A stretch of DNA of 64,000 nt from Nitratireductor arenosus (GCF_009742725.1 NZ_WPHG01000007.1:62001-126000); one strand, 5' to 3'. Shown: positions 17,659 to 27,614, numbered from the stretch's first letter. The notes: generated by a model not told the origin, from the letters alone. A program made the numbers and translations.

Positions 17659-18287
17659 CCACGACCGACTATATCCGCGACGGCAACGCGATCTACGAAC
17701 GCTCCTTCGCGATCATTCGCGAGGAAGCCGACCTGGCCCGGTTTTCCGATGCCGAGGCCGACGTCGCGGTGCGCATGATCCACGCCTGCGGGCTGGTCGA
17801 GGCGGCCACGCATTTCGCCTTCGCGCCGGGTTTTGTCGACGCCGCGCGGGCCGCGCTGGTGGCCGGGGCGCCTGTCCTGTGCGACGCGGAAATGGTGGCG
17901 CACGGGGTGACGCGGGCACGGCTGCCGGCCGACAATGCCGTGATGTGCACGCTTCGCGACGCACGCACCCCCGACCTTGCAAGGCAGATCGGCAATACGC
18001 GCTCGGCGGCTGCGCTGGAGCTGTGGCGCGACCGGCTCGACGGCGCGCTGGTGGCGATCGGCAATGCGCCAACGGCGTTGTTTCACCTGCTCGACATGAT
18101 CGCGGGCGGTGCGCCGAAACCGGCCGCCATCATCGGCATGCCGGTCGGCTTCGTCGGGGCGGCCGAATCCAAGGACGCGCTGGCGGCGAACACGCTCGAC
18201 ATTCCCTATGCGATCGTGCGCGGCCGGCTGGGCGGCAGCGCGATGACGGCGGCCTGCGTCAACGCGCTTGCGAGGGCGGGCCTGTGA
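17655..18287 (+). CDS. cobH: Precorrin-8X methylmutase CobH
   Basis: 210 aa. Moves the C11 methyl group to C12 to give hydrogenobyrinic acid. The N-terminal DYIRDGNAIYERSFAIIR (4-21) and VRMIHACGLVEA carry the catalytic His seen in CobH/CbiC; AIIGMPVGFVGAAESKDAL (about 155-173) is also conserved. Starts inside the cobG stop and ends over the cobI start. Confidence 0.96.
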   Translation: MTTTDYIRDGNAIYERSFAIIREEADLARFSDAEADVAVRMIHACGLVEAATHFAFAPGFVDAARAALVAGAPVLCDAEMVAHGVTRARLPADNAVMCTLRDARTPDLARQIGNTRSAAALELWRDRLDGALVAIGNAPTALFHLLDMIAGGAPKPAAIIGMPVGFVGAAESKDALAANTLDIPYAIVRGRLGGSAMTAACVNALARAGL

Positions 18288-19021
18288 CTTCCCCCAGCCC
18301 TGGCCGCCTGATCGGCGTCGGCACCGGCCCCGGCGATCCCGAACTGTTGACGGTCAAGGCCGTGCGCGCGCTCGAAAACGCCGACGTGGTCGCGCATTTC
18401 GCCAAGCGCGGCAACAATTCCAATGCGCGCCGCATCGTGGCCGATTTGCTGCCGCCGGATGTCGCCGAACTGGCGCTGCTTTATCCGGTCACGACCGAGA
18501 TCGACAAAAGCGAGGCCGCCTATCGCTGCGCGATCGACGGGTTTTACGAACAGGCCGCCGCCAGCGTCGCCGAACGGCTCGACGCCGGCCAGACCGTGGC
18601 GGTGCTGTCGGAGGGCGACCCGCTCTTTTATGGCTCGTACATGCATCTGCATGTGCGGCTGGCCGGACGCTACCGGACCGACATCATCCCCGGCGTCACC
18701 GCGATGTCCGGCGCCTGGTCGCAGACCGGGTTGCCGATCTCGCAGGGCGACGACGTGCTGACGGTGCTGCCCGGCACAATGGCCGAGGCCGAGTTGGCGC
18801 GCCGGCTCTCAGACACCGACGCCGCCGTCATCATGAAAGTCGGGCGCAATCTGCCCAAGATCCGCCGCGCGCTGGAAAATACCGGCCGGCTTGGCGATGC
18901 GTTTTACGTCGAGCGCGCGACGATGGAAAACGGCCATGCCATACGGCTTGCCGACAAGGACGACGACCAGGCGCCGTATTTTTCCATCGTGCTGATACCG
19001 GGTTGGCGGGGGCGCGCATGA
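18284..19021 (+). CDS. cobI: Precorrin-2 C20-methyltransferase CobI
   Basis: 245 aa from a GTG at 18284 that overlaps the cobH TGA (GTGA); no ATG is available before the conserved IGVGTGPGDPELLTVKA. Class III SAM-dependent tetrapyrrole methyltransferase with the second glycine motif AVLSEGDPLFYGSYMH and the IIPGVTAMSGAW segment. It methylates C20 of precorrin-2 to give precorrin-3A, the CobG substrate. Confidence 0.95.
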   Translation: MTSPSPGRLIGVGTGPGDPELLTVKAVRALENADVVAHFAKRGNNSNARRIVADLLPPDVAELALLYPVTTEIDKSEAAYRCAIDGFYEQAAASVAERLDAGQTVAVLSEGDPLFYGSYMHLHVRLAGRYRTDIIPGVTAMSGAWSQTGLPISQGDDVLTVLPGTMAEAELARRLSDTDAAVIMKVGRNLPKIRRALENTGRLGDAFYVERATMENGHAIRLADKDDDQAPYFSIVLIPGWRGRA

Positions 19022-19797
19022 CCGGCAGGCTGTTCGTGATCGGCACCGGACCCGGCAACCCGGCCCAGACCACCCCGGAAGCAAGCGCGGCGATCGCCGA
19101 AGCCGGGCATTTTTTCGGCTACGGACCCTATCTCGACCGGCTGTCGCTGCGGCCGAACCAGCAACGCCACGCCTCCGACAATCGCGAGGAGCTGGCGCGG
19201 GCGCGCGCGGCCCTCGACATGGCGGCCGGCGGTGCAGTCGTCGCGGTCGTTTCGGGCGGCGACCCCGGCGTCTTCGCCATGGCGGCGGCGATCTGCGAGG
19301 CGGTCGAAGCCGGCCCGGCGCGCTACCGCGCGATCGATCTCACCGTTGTGCCCGGCGTCACCGCCATGCTGGCGGTCGCGGCCCGGGCCGGCGCGCCGCT
19401 CGGTCACGATTTCTGCGCGATGTCCCTATCAGACAATTTGAAACCCTGGACGCTGGTGGAACGCCGGCTCGCGGCCGCTGCCGACGCCGGCTTCGTGATC
19501 GCGCTCTATAACCCGATCAGCCGCGCCCGGCCCTGGCAGCTCGGCCGCGCCTTCGCGCTTTTGCGGACACATCTGCCGGGAACGGTGCCGGTGGTGTTCG
19601 GACGCGCAGCCGGACGCGCCGACGAAAACATCACCGTGATGCCGCTCGGCGAGGCCGACCCGGCCAAAGCCGACATGGCGACCTGCGTGATCGTCGGATC
19701 GGCCGAAACGCGGCTGATCGACCGGCCCGGCCGGCCGCCCCTGGTCTACGCACCGCGCTCGGCCGGGGCACTGGCGGAAAGGGCGGGCACGACATGA
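19018..19797 (+). CDS. cobJ: Precorrin-3B C17-methyltransferase CobJ
   Basis: 259 aa. Ring-contraction methyltransferase acting on precorrin-3B. FVIGTGPGNPAQTTPEA (6-22), VVSGGDPGVFAMA and VVPGVTAMLAVAARAGAPLGHDFC are the family motifs. It overlaps cobI by 4 bp upstream. Its 3' end overlaps the 3' end of the antisense cobK gene by 52 bp, an unusually long convergent overlap. Confidence 0.96.
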   Translation: MTGRLFVIGTGPGNPAQTTPEASAAIAEAGHFFGYGPYLDRLSLRPNQQRHASDNREELARARAALDMAAGGAVVAVVSGGDPGVFAMAAAICEAVEAGPARYRAIDLTVVPGVTAMLAVAARAGAPLGHDFCAMSLSDNLKPWTLVERRLAAAADAGFVIALYNPISRARPWQLGRAFALLRTHLPGTVPVVFGRAAGRADENITVMPLGEADPAKADMATCVIVGSAETRLIDRPGRPPLVYAPRSAGALAERAGTT

Positions 19798-20528
19798 GTG
19801 AGCGCCCGCACCGCCTCGTCCACGGTCGCGACGATGATGCCGCCTTCAGGAGAAGGTGGCCGGCGCACCAGCACGACCTCGATGCCGAGCGCGCGGGCGG
19901 CGGCAAGCTTGGCGTAGGTGGCGTCACCGCCGCTATTCTTGGCAAGCACGGCATCGATGCCATAGCGTCGGAACAGCGTTTCTTCCCCGTCCTTGGCGAA
20001 CGGACCACGGGCGAGCAGATATGCGATCGAGGGCAGCGCCAGCGGCGGCTCGACCGGGTCGACGCTGCGCACGAGATAAAAATGCTGCGGCGCGGACAGA
20101 AGCGGTGTCAGTTCCTGGCGTCCGAACGCGACGAAGACGCGGCGCGGCGCGGTGCCGAGCGCAGCAACCGCCTCGGCGACCGTGCCGACCTCGTGCCAGC
20201 GATCGCCCTGTTGCCGCTGCCAGGCAGGCCTGCAAAGCGCGATCAGGGGAACACCGGCGGCGCGCGCGGCCGCGGCGGCATTAGCGGTGATGCGCGCGGC
20301 AAAGGGGTGGGTCGCGTCGACCAGCACGGTCACGCCTTCGCGGCGCAGCCACGCCTCAAGCCCGGCCGCGCCGCCGAAACCGCCGACCCGCACCGGCACG
20401 GGCTGTTCGGCCGGGTTCCTGGTCCGACCTGCGAGCGACAGGGTGAGCCGGCATTGGCCCTCGAGCCGCGCGGCCAGGTTTCGGGCCTCGCCCGTTCCGC
20501 CGAGGATCAGGATATGGTGTTGCATCAT
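19746..20528 (-). CDS. cobK: Precorrin-6A reductase CobK, antisense within the cob operon
   Basis: 260 aa from the ATG at 20528 ([11 protein letters not shown]); the ATG at 20525 is equally possible. NADPH-dependent reductase of the CobK/CbiJ family: ILGGTGEARNLAARL at the start, LVDATHPFAARITANA (about 89-104), and KNSGGDATYAKLAAARALGI with VVLVRRPP near the end. It is the only minus-strand gene between cobN and cobF. The ATG at 20528 overlaps the cobL start codon head to head, and the 3' end runs 52 bp into cobJ. Confidence 0.93.
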   Translation of the reverse strand: MMQHHILILGGTGEARNLAARLEGQCRLTLSLAGRTRNPAEQPVPVRVGGFGGAAGLEAWLRREGVTVLVDATHPFAARITANAAAAARAAGVPLIALCRPAWQRQQGDRWHEVGTVAEAVAALGTAPRRVFVAFGRQELTPLLSAPQHFYLVRSVDPVEPPLALPSIAYLLARGPFAKDGEETLFRRYGIDAVLAKNSGGDATYAKLAAARALGIEVVLVRRPPSPEGGIIVATVDEAVRALTHVVPALSASAPAERGA

Positions 20529-21771
20529 GCCATCTAGCGATCCGCGCCCGACAAGCTCAACCGAAAAACGCTGGCTGACGATCGTCGGCATCGGCGAGGA
20601 CGGGCTCGACGGGCTCTCGCCGCAGGCTCTGCGGGCGATCGCGAAGGCCGCGCATGTCTTCGGCGGCCAACGACACCTGAAGCTCGCCGCAGACCGAATT
20701 ACCGGCGTCGCCCACCCCTGGCCGTCGCCGTTCGATGCGGCAATGACGGCGGTCTGCGCGTTGCGCGGCCAAGAGGTCTGCGTGCTCGCCTCGGGCGATC
20801 CGTTCTGTCACGGCGTCGGCGCGACGCTGGCGCGCCATCTGCCGGCCGGCGAGATGACCGTGCTGCCGGCGCCCTCGGCCTTCAGCCTGGCGGCGGCGCG
20901 GCTGGGCTGGGCGCTCCAGGACGTCGACACGGTGTCGCTGCACGGCCGCCCGGTCGAATATCTGCGCCCGCTGCTGCAGCCGGGCCGGCGCGTCATGGCG
21001 CTGACCTCGGACGAAACCGGCCCCGAGAAAATCGCCGAATTGCTGCGCGCCGACGGGTTTTGCGGATCGCGGATGACCGTGCTGGAAGCGCTCGGCGGTT
21101 CGGCGGAAAGGATCACGACGCTCAGCGCCGACGCGGCCCTGCCGGGGACGATCAACCCGCTCAACCTAGTCGCCATCGAACCCGTCGCCGACGCCAATGC
21201 CAGGCTTTTGCCGCGCGCCGCCGGCCTCGACGACGCGCTGTTCGTGCATGACGGCCAGATCACCAAACGCGAGATCCGCGCGCTGACCCTGTCGGCGCTC
21301 GCCCCGCTGCGCGGGCAGTTGTTGTGGGATGTCGGCGCGGGGTCCGGCTCGGTGGCGATCGAATGGATGCTGGCCGATCCGGCCATGCGCGCGATCGCGA
21401 TAGAAGCCGACCCCGCGCGCGCCGAAACCATCCGCCACAATGCGCTGCGCTGCGGTGTGCCGGCACTTACGGTGGTGGAGGGCGCAGCACCGGACGCGCT
21501 TGCCGGCCTGGAACCACCCGATGCGATCTTCATCGGCGGCGGCGGCACGCGGCCGGGCGTGATGGAAACGGTAATGAAGGCGCTGAAACCGGGCGGACGC
21601 CTGGTTGCAAACGCGGTGACCCTGGAGATGGAAGCCCGACTGTTGGCTTTGCGCGCGAGCCACGGCGGCCCGCTGACCAGGCTATCGGTGGAACGCGCCG
21701 GAGCGATCGGCACGATGACGGCCTGGCGGCCGGCCATGCCGATCGTGCAATGGACATGGGGCAAGCCATGA
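20527..21771 (+). CDS. cobL: Precorrin-6Y C5,15-methyltransferase (decarboxylating) CobL
   Basis: 414 aa fusion of a CbiE-like half (about 15-215; [16 protein letters not shown] at 16-31, [14 protein letters not shown]) and a CbiT-like half (about 230-410; [16 protein letters not shown] and the IFIGGGG block). Methylates C5 and C15 and decarboxylates ring C acetate. The ATG at 20527 was chosen because it is the only start that gives a normal N-terminus; it overlaps the cobK start codon on the other strand. Confidence 0.95.
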   Translation: MPSSDPRPTSSTEKRWLTIVGIGEDGLDGLSPQALRAIAKAAHVFGGQRHLKLAADRITGVAHPWPSPFDAAMTAVCALRGQEVCVLASGDPFCHGVGATLARHLPAGEMTVLPAPSAFSLAAARLGWALQDVDTVSLHGRPVEYLRPLLQPGRRVMALTSDETGPEKIAELLRADGFCGSRMTVLEALGGSAERITTLSADAALPGTINPLNLVAIEPVADANARLLPRAAGLDDALFVHDGQITKREIRALTLSALAPLRGQLLWDVGAGSGSVAIEWMLADPAMRAIAIEADPARAETIRHNALRCGVPALTVVEGAAPDALAGLEPPDAIFIGGGGTRPGVMETVMKALKPGGRLVANAVTLEMEARLLALRASHGGPLTRLSVERAGAIGTMTAWRPAMPIVQWTWGKP

Positions 21772-22154
21772 TCGTGGCGGGTCTGGGCTGCCGGCGCGGC
21801 GTGACGGCGGAAGACATTCTGGCCGGACTTACGGCCGGCATGGCGGAAGCCGGATTGTCCGGCAAACTTCCGGACATGCTTGCGACCGGGACAATGAAAC
21901 GCCACGAACGCGCCATCGGCGAAGCCGGCGCGCGGATCGAACGGACGGTCGTTCTGGTGGACGGGCCGGCGCTCGCCGCCGTAGAACCGGCACTGGTGAC
22001 GCGCTCGGCCGCCTCGCGCAAAACCAGCGGGTCGTCCTCGCTAGCCGAGGCGGCAGCGCTGGCGGCCGCGGGCCCCGGCGCGAAACTGCTCGCGCCGCGC
22101 ACGATTTTCGGCGCGGTGACCTGCGCCGTCGCGCAAGCAGGAGGCCAGCCATGA
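21768..22154 (+). CDS. cobE: Cobalamin biosynthesis protein CobE
   Basis: 128 aa, related to the C-terminal part of CbiG. It opens [16 protein letters not shown] and has an [19 protein letters not shown] block near 80-98. CobE is needed for aerobic cobalamin synthesis and has been linked to binding late intermediates, but its chemical role is unsettled. It overlaps cobL and cobM by 4 bp each (ATGA), so it is clearly part of the operon. Confidence 0.9.
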   Translation: MIVAGLGCRRGVTAEDILAGLTAGMAEAGLSGKLPDMLATGTMKRHERAIGEAGARIERTVVLVDGPALAAVEPALVTRSAASRKTSGSSSLAEAAALAAAGPGAKLLAPRTIFGAVTCAVAQAGGQP

Positions 22155-22915
22155 CGGTGCACTTCATCGGCGCCGGCCCCGGCGCGGCCGACCTGATCAC
22201 GGTGCGCGGCCGCGACCTGATCGCGCGCTGTCCGGTCTGTCTTTACGCCGGCTCGATCGTGCCGGGCGCCCTTCTGGAGCATTGTCCGCCGGACGCGCTT
22301 GTGCGCGACACCGCACCCTTGTCGCTCGACGAGATCGAGGCCGCCTTCGTCGACGCGCATGCCAAGGGCCAGGACGTCGCGCGGCTGCATTCGGGCGATC
22401 TGTCGGTGTGGAGCGCCATCGCCGAGCAGATGCGGCGGCTCGACAAGCGAGGCATTGCCTATACGCTCACCCCCGGCGTGCCGGCTTTTTCGGCCGCCGC
22501 CGCGGCGCTTGGGCGCGAGCTGACCATCCCCGAGGTCGCGCAGAGCCTGGTGCTGACGCGCGTCTCGGGCCGGGCTTCCAAGATGCCGCCGGGCGAGAGC
22601 TTGCCGGTCTTCGGCGCGAGCGGCGCCACGCTGGCCGTCCATCTCGCCATCCATGCGCTCGACCAGGTGGTGGCGGAACTGACCCCGCTCTACGGGCCCG
22701 ACTGTCCGGTGGCCGTTGTGGCGCATGCGAGCTGGCCGCAACAACGTATCGTTCGCGGCACGCTCGCTACAATCGCACGCCAGGTCGCCGACGACCCGAT
22801 CGAACGCACGGCGATCATCTTTGTCGGCCCCGGCCTGGCGGCCGAGGATTTCCGTGAGAGCGCGCTATACGACGCGGCCTATCAGCGCCGTTTCAGGGGA
22901 CGGGAGGCGATATGA
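22151..22915 (+). CDS. cobM: Precorrin-4 C11-methyltransferase CobM
   Basis: 254 aa class III SAM methyltransferase: [18 protein letters not shown] (3-20), [32 protein letters not shown] (about 77-93) and [19 protein letters not shown]. Methylates C11 of precorrin-4. ATGA overlaps with both neighbours. Confidence 0.96.
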   Translation: MTVHFIGAGPGAADLITVRGRDLIARCPVCLYAGSIVPGALLEHCPPDALVRDTAPLSLDEIEAAFVDAHAKGQDVARLHSGDLSVWSAIAEQMRRLDKRGIAYTLTPGVPAFSAAAAALGRELTIPEVAQSLVLTRVSGRASKMPPGESLPVFGASGATLAVHLAIHALDQVVAELTPLYGPDCPVAVVAHASWPQQRIVRGTLATIARQVADDPIERTAIIFVGPGLAAEDFRESALYDAAYQRRFRGREAI

Positions 22916-23715
22916 GTATCGAGAAGGCGATCGGGCGGCTGGCGCCCGAAATCGTCGAGTTCAAGGCCGGCCAGGTCTGGCTTGCCGGGGCGGGCCCGGG
23001 CAATGCCGGCCAGCTTACCCTCGACGTGGTTTCCGCGCTCGCCCAGGCCGACGCGATCGTCTACGACGCGCTCGTCGATCCCTCGATCCTCAAGGCGGCC
23101 GACGGTGCCGATCTGCATTTCGTCGGCAAGCGCGGCGGCAAACCGTCGACGCCACAGGACGACATCACAGCGCTGTTGATCGCGCTCGCCGGCCGCGGCA
23201 GGCGCGTCCTGCGGCTGAAGGGCGGCGACCCCTACGTATTCGGACGCGGCGGCGAGGAGGCAATGGCGCTCGCCCGGGCCGGAATCCAGTTCCGCATCCT
23301 GCCGGGCGTCACATCCGCCTTCGGCGCGCTGGCGAGCGCGGGCATTCCCGCCACCATGCGCGGCATGAACAAGGCGATCATCCTGGCAACCGGCCACGCC
23401 GCCGGCGAACCGGAGGATCTCGACTGGGCGGCGCTCGCCCGCACCGGCCAGCCGATCGTGGTCTATATGGGACTGAAACGGGTCGAGACGATCGCCGCGG
23501 CACTCATATCGGGAGGCTTGGCGGCGACGACGCCGGCGGCGGTGATCGCGGCCGCCACGACCGAGGGCGAAACCGTGCTGGTGTCGACATTGGCCGCAAT
23601 CGCACGCGAAGCGGCGGCTTCCGGCGTCGCTTCGCCGGCGCTGATCGTGGTCGGCGAGATCGTGTCGATGCGCGCCGAACTCGGCCAATTCGTCAAACTG
23701 GTCAAAAGCGCATGA
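22912..23715 (+). CDS. cobA: Uroporphyrinogen-III C-methyltransferase CobA (SUMT)
   Basis: 267 aa. Adds methyl groups at C2 and C7 of uroporphyrinogen III, the branch into corrinoids. [18 protein letters not shown] (23-40), [42 protein letters not shown] (about 101-116) and PGVTSAFG are diagnostic. No fused CysG or HemD domain is present, so this copy serves the B12 pathway. Overlaps cobM and cobB by 4 bp. Confidence 0.96.
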   Translation: MSIEKAIGRLAPEIVEFKAGQVWLAGAGPGNAGQLTLDVVSALAQADAIVYDALVDPSILKAADGADLHFVGKRGGKPSTPQDDITALLIALAGRGRRVLRLKGGDPYVFGRGGEEAMALARAGIQFRILPGVTSAFGALASAGIPATMRGMNKAIILATGHAAGEPEDLDWAALARTGQPIVVYMGLKRVETIAAALISGGLAATTPAAVIAAATTEGETVLVSTLAAIAREAAASGVASPALIVVGEIVSMRAELGQFVKLVKSA

Positions 23716-25028
23716 GCGCGCGCGCCTTGATGATCGGCGCCGCGCGCTCGGGCTCCGGCAAGACCAGCGTGACCATCGGCCTGCTGCGCGCCCTCAGTCG
23801 GCGCGGCATCGCCGTCAGAGGCGCCAAATCCGGACCGGACTATATCGATCCCGGCTTCCACGCGGCCGCCACCGGCCGGCCCGGCGTCAATCTCGACAGT
23901 TGGGCGATGCCGCCCGCCCTGCTCGACGCGCTGACGGGAGCGGCCGCGCATGACAGCGATCTGGTGATCGTGGAAAGCGCGATGGGGCTTTTCGACGGCA
24001 TCCGCGCCGAGCCCGGCTGCACGGGTGCCGCGTCGGACCTGGCGCGGCGCTACGGCGTGCCGGTGCTTCTGGTTCTCGACGTGTCCGGCCAGTCGCAAAC
24101 GGCTGCAGCCATCGCGCGCGGATTTGCCAGCCACGACCCGCAGGTCCGCATCGCCGGCGTGATCCTCAACCAGGTCGCCAGTCCCCGGCACGAAACCTAT
24201 GTGCGCGAGGCGCTGGAGGATATCGGCATCGAGGTGGTCGGCGTCATCTATCGCAATCCCGAAATGGCGTTGCCGGAACGCCATCTCGGCCTGGTGCAGG
24301 CAAGCGAGCACGCGGCCATCGACGCCTTCATCGAGCGGCTGGCCGACACGATGGAAAAATCGATCGATCTCGACCGGGTCATGGATCTCGCAGGCCCGCT
24401 CGCGCCCGCTTCCGCGGGCGACGCCACAGCGATCCTGCCGCCGCCCGGACAGCGGGTCGCGATTGCCCGCGACGCGGCGTTTTCGTTCGTCTACCCGCAT
24501 GTGCTGGCTGCCTGGCACGCCGCCGGGATCGACATCCTGCCGTTTTCGCCGCTCGCCGACGAGGCGCCGGACGAAACCGCCGATGCGTGCTGGCTACCCG
24601 GGGGCTATCCGGAGTTGCACGCCGCCCAACTTGCCGCGGCCAGCCGTTTCAGGGACGGGATGCGCGCCTTCGCCACGTCCAGGCCCGTCCATGGCGAGTG
24701 CGGCGGCTTCATGGTGCTCGGGCGGGCGATCGAGGATGCCGACGGCGTCGGCCACGCCATGCTCGGCCTGCTCGGTCACGAGACCAGCTTCGCCAAGCGC
24801 AAGATCAATCTCGGCTACCGCCAGGCGCGGCTGCGTTGCGACTGCGCCATCGGACGGGCTGGCGACACGGTGCGCGGCCACGAATTTCATTACGCACGCG
24901 TCACACAGGCGGGCGCGGACGAGGCGCTGGCCGACATCGCCGACGGCGCCGGCAATCCGCTCGGCCCCTCCGGCGCGCGGCGGGGCACCGTGACCGGCAC
25001 ATTCTTCCACGCGATCGCGAGGGCCTGA
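23712..25028 (+). CDS. cobB: Cobyrinate / hydrogenobyrinate a,c-diamide synthase CobB
   Basis: 438 aa. ATP- and glutamine-dependent amidation of side chains a and c. P-loop ARSGSGKTSV (11-20), GPDYIDPGFH, ESAMGLFDG in the N-terminal synthetase domain; C-terminal glutaminase-like domain with HGECGGFMVLG (catalytic Cys near 328), and a late GHEFHYA block. In the aerobic route the product goes to CobN for cobalt insertion. Overlaps cobA by 4 bp and precedes cobS by 2 bp. Confidence 0.96.
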   Translation: MSARALMIGAARSGSGKTSVTIGLLRALSRRGIAVRGAKSGPDYIDPGFHAAATGRPGVNLDSWAMPPALLDALTGAAAHDSDLVIVESAMGLFDGIRAEPGCTGAASDLARRYGVPVLLVLDVSGQSQTAAAIARGFASHDPQVRIAGVILNQVASPRHETYVREALEDIGIEVVGVIYRNPEMALPERHLGLVQASEHAAIDAFIERLADTMEKSIDLDRVMDLAGPLAPASAGDATAILPPPGQRVAIARDAAFSFVYPHVLAAWHAAGIDILPFSPLADEAPDETADACWLPGGYPELHAAQLAAASRFRDGMRAFATSRPVHGECGGFMVLGRAIEDADGVGHAMLGLLGHETSFAKRKINLGYRQARLRCDCAIGRAGDTVRGHEFHYARVTQAGADEALADIADGAGNPLGPSGARRGTVTGTFFHAIARA

Positions 25029-25030
25029 CA

Positions 25031-25798
25031 ATGGCGGGAGTTCCCCGTTCGGACGAGATTTTGGCCGATATGGCAACCGCGCTCGGCTTTTTCACGCGAC
25101 TGCCGGTTCCGTTTTCTGCCGATGCCGGGCGCTCGCTGTCGCAAAGCCTGTGGGCCGCACCGCTGGCCGGGCTGGCGGTTGCACTTGCCGGCTGGCTAGC
25201 CTTCATCGTCGCGCTGTGGCTCGGCCTCTTCACCGACATCGCAGCACTTGTGGCGCTGGGCGCGATGCTCGTGGTCACCGGCGCGCTGCACGAGGATGGC
25301 CTTGCCGATATCGCCGACGGCTTCGGCGGCGGACGCGAGCGCGAGGCAAAACTCGCCATCATGCGCGACAGCCGCATCGGCACCTATGGCGTATGCGCGC
25401 TCACGCTCAGCCTGATCGCCCGCTGGCTTGCTCTCGCCGCGCTGGTGACGCCCGGCGAGGCGCTTGCCGGCCTGATCGCTGCGCATATGGCCTCGCGCGC
25501 GCTGCTGCCGGCCTTCATGCACCTGGTGCCAAATGCACGCCACGACGGACTGTCGGCCGGCGCTGGCGACGTCGACATGCGCTCCGTCCAGGTCGCCGCC
25601 CTTCTTGGGGCGGTGGCGCTGCTGCTTCTGGGTCCCGGCGGCGCGATCGTGGCCGCGCTGGCGCTGGCGCTATGGTTTTTTTCCCTGCGCCGGATCGCCA
25701 TGCGCCAGATCGGCGGCCGCACCGGCGACGTTCTGGGCGCGCTGCAGCAGGGCGGCGAAATCATCGTGCTGGTGACCGCCTGCGCCATGCTCGCCTGA
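25031..25798 (+). CDS. cobS: Adenosylcobinamide-GDP ribazoletransferase (CobS; CobV in P. denitrificans naming)
   Basis: 255 aa multi-pass membrane protein that joins alpha-ribazole (phosphate) to adenosylcobinamide-GDP, the final assembly step. FFTRLPVPF (20-28), GALHEDGLADIADGFGGG (about 84-101; acidic metal-binding block) and MRDSRIGTYG (about 110-119) are the family motifs. This should not be confused with the chelatase subunit also called CobS. Confidence 0.95.
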   Translation: MAGVPRSDEILADMATALGFFTRLPVPFSADAGRSLSQSLWAAPLAGLAVALAGWLAFIVALWLGLFTDIAALVALGAMLVVTGALHEDGLADIADGFGGGREREAKLAIMRDSRIGTYGVCALTLSLIARWLALAALVTPGEALAGLIAAHMASRALLPAFMHLVPNARHDGLSAGAGDVDMRSVQVAALLGAVALLLLGPGGAIVAALALALWFFSLRRIAMRQIGGRTGDVLGALQQGGEIIVLVTACAMLA

Positions 25799-25814
25799 GC
25801 CCACGGGAGATTTC

Positions 25815-26828
25815 ATGAACGGCTTTTCCACGCTCGATCATCTCAAGGCCGCGTGCCGCGACCTGCCCGAAGCCGACCCCCGTGCCGACGAGGCGGCGCG
25901 GGCGCGCCAGGGCCAGTTGACCAAACCGCCCGGCAGTCTCGGCCGCCTGGAGGAGCTGGCGGTATGGCTCGCCGCCTGGCAGGGGTGCGAAAAACCCGGA
26001 CTCAACACGGTAGAGGTGATCGTGTTCGCCGGCTCGCACGGCATCACCGCGCGCGGCGTCTCGGCCTTTCCGGCCGAGGTGACGGCACAGATGGTGGCGA
26101 ATTTTTCCGCCGGCGGCGCGGCCATCAACCAACTCGCCGAAGCAGCCGGCGCAGGGCTGACAGTGGTGCCGCTTTCGATCGACACGCCAACGGCCGATTT
26201 CACTCGGGCGCCGGCGATGAGCGAGGCCGCGTTTCTGGACGCGGTCTCAACCGGTTATGCGGCGGTATCGCCCGACACCGACCTGATCGCGCTTGGCGAA
26301 ATGGGGATCGGCAACACGACCGCGGCCGCCGCGCTGGCCGCCGCGCTGTTCGGCGGCACGGGTGCCGACTGGGCCGGACGCGGCACCGGCGTCGACGACG
26401 CCGGTCTGGGACGCAAGGCGGCCGTGATCGACGAGGGGCTTGCCCGGCATGGTGAGCGCCGCGACGACCCGCTTGGTCTGCTCGCGGCGCTCGGCGGCCG
26501 CGAACTGGCGGCGATCTTCGGCACCACGCTTGCCGCCCGGCATCACCGCATTCCGGTCGTGCTGGACGGGTTCGTGTGCACTGCCGCCGCCGCGCCGCTT
26601 GGAAGATTGCATGCGCGCGGCCTCGATCACGCCATCGCCGGCCATGTGTCGGCCGAGGCCGGGCACCGGCGGCTGCTCGAGGCGGTCGGGCTGTCGCCGC
26701 TGCTCGATCTCGGCATGCGGCTCGGCGAGGCGTCGGGCGCCTGCGTGGCGCTGACGATCCTACGCGCGGCAGTCGCCTGTCATAGCGGCATGGCCACTTT
26801 CGCCGAGGCCGGCGTCTCCGACGGCTGA
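25815..26828 (+). CDS. cobT: Nicotinate-nucleotide--dimethylbenzimidazole phosphoribosyltransferase (CobT; CobU)
   Basis: 337 aa. Makes alpha-ribazole phosphate from dimethylbenzimidazole and nicotinate mononucleotide. KPPGSLGRLEELA (36-48), FAGSHGITARGVSAFP (about 72-87), GEMGIGNTTAAAAL (about 157-170), and LRLGEASGA-type segment (MRLGEASGACVAL) with the catalytic Glu near the C-terminus. Dimethylbenzimidazole itself must come from BluB elsewhere or from outside, since no bluB is seen. Confidence 0.96.
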   Translation: MNGFSTLDHLKAACRDLPEADPRADEAARARQGQLTKPPGSLGRLEELAVWLAAWQGCEKPGLNTVEVIVFAGSHGITARGVSAFPAEVTAQMVANFSAGGAAINQLAEAAGAGLTVVPLSIDTPTADFTRAPAMSEAAFLDAVSTGYAAVSPDTDLIALGEMGIGNTTAAAALAAALFGGTGADWAGRGTGVDDAGLGRKAAVIDEGLARHGERRDDPLGLLAALGGRELAAIFGTTLAARHHRIPVVLDGFVCTAAAAPLGRLHARGLDHAIAGHVSAEAGHRRLLEAVGLSPLLDLGMRLGEASGACVALTILRAAVACHSGMATFAEAGVSDG

Positions 26829-26846
26829 GACAGGAAACCCGATATC

Positions 26847-27614
26847 ATGCGCACCCTACTTGTCATCGGCATCGGCGCCGGCGATCCGGACCAGATGACC
26901 ATCCAGGCGATCAAGGCGCTGAACAGGGCCGAGGTCGTGTTCATCCCCGCCAAACAGGGCAAGGACGGGCTCGCCGCGCTGCGCCGCGAGATCTGCCGGC
27001 GTTTCATGACGCGCGAGAGCTGGCGCGAGGTCAACTATCCGGTACCGAAACGGGCAGAGCCCGATCCGTCCTATCGGCAAAGCGTGGACGACTGGCACGC
27101 GGCGATCGGGGCGACCTGGGAAAAGCTGCTGGAAGACGAGCTCGACGAGAACGGCTGCGCAGCACTGCTGGTGTGGGGCGATCCTTCGCTCTACGATTCG
27201 ACCCTGCGCATCGTCGGACATCTTGCCAGGCGCGGCCGGATCGCCTTCGACTACGAGGTCTTTCCGGGCATCACCAGCATCCAGGCCCTGGCAGCGAAAC
27301 ACCGGATTGCGTTGAATACGATCGGCGGGCCGGTCCATGTCACCACCGGCCGGCGCCTGACGGAAAAATTTCCCGCCGACGCCGACAGCGTCGTCGTCAT
27401 GCTCGACGGCGTGCAGGCCTTCCGCGGCTTGCCGCCGGAAAATGTCGACATCTACTGGGGCGCCAATCTCGGCACCGACAGCGAAAGCGCAATCGCCGGA
27501 CCGCTTGGCGAAAAGGCCGATGCGATTTCACAGGCCCGCGCGACCGCCCGCGACAAGGCGGGCTGGGTGATGGACACCTATCTCCTGCGCAAGCGTTTGC
27601 CCGACGGCGACTGA
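26847..27614 (+). CDS. cobF: Precorrin-6A synthase (deacetylating) CobF
   Basis: 255 aa. SAM-dependent C1-methyltransferase that also removes the C1 acetyl side group. LLVIGIGAGDPDQMTIQAI (4-22), LLVWGDPSLYDSTLRI (about 109-124), VFPGITSIQALAA and the C-terminal VMLDGVQAF are typical of CobF. It is the last gene of the plus-strand arm, 18 bp after cobT. No terminator with a T tract is visible after it. Confidence 0.96.
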   Translation: MRTLLVIGIGAGDPDQMTIQAIKALNRAEVVFIPAKQGKDGLAALRREICRRFMTRESWREVNYPVPKRAEPDPSYRQSVDDWHAAIGATWEKLLEDELDENGCAALLVWGDPSLYDSTLRIVGHLARRGRIAFDYEVFPGITSIQALAAKHRIALNTIGGPVHVTTGRRLTEKFPADADSVVVMLDGVQAFRGLPPENVDIYWGANLGTDSESAIAGPLGEKADAISQARATARDKAGWVMDTYLLRKRLPDGD

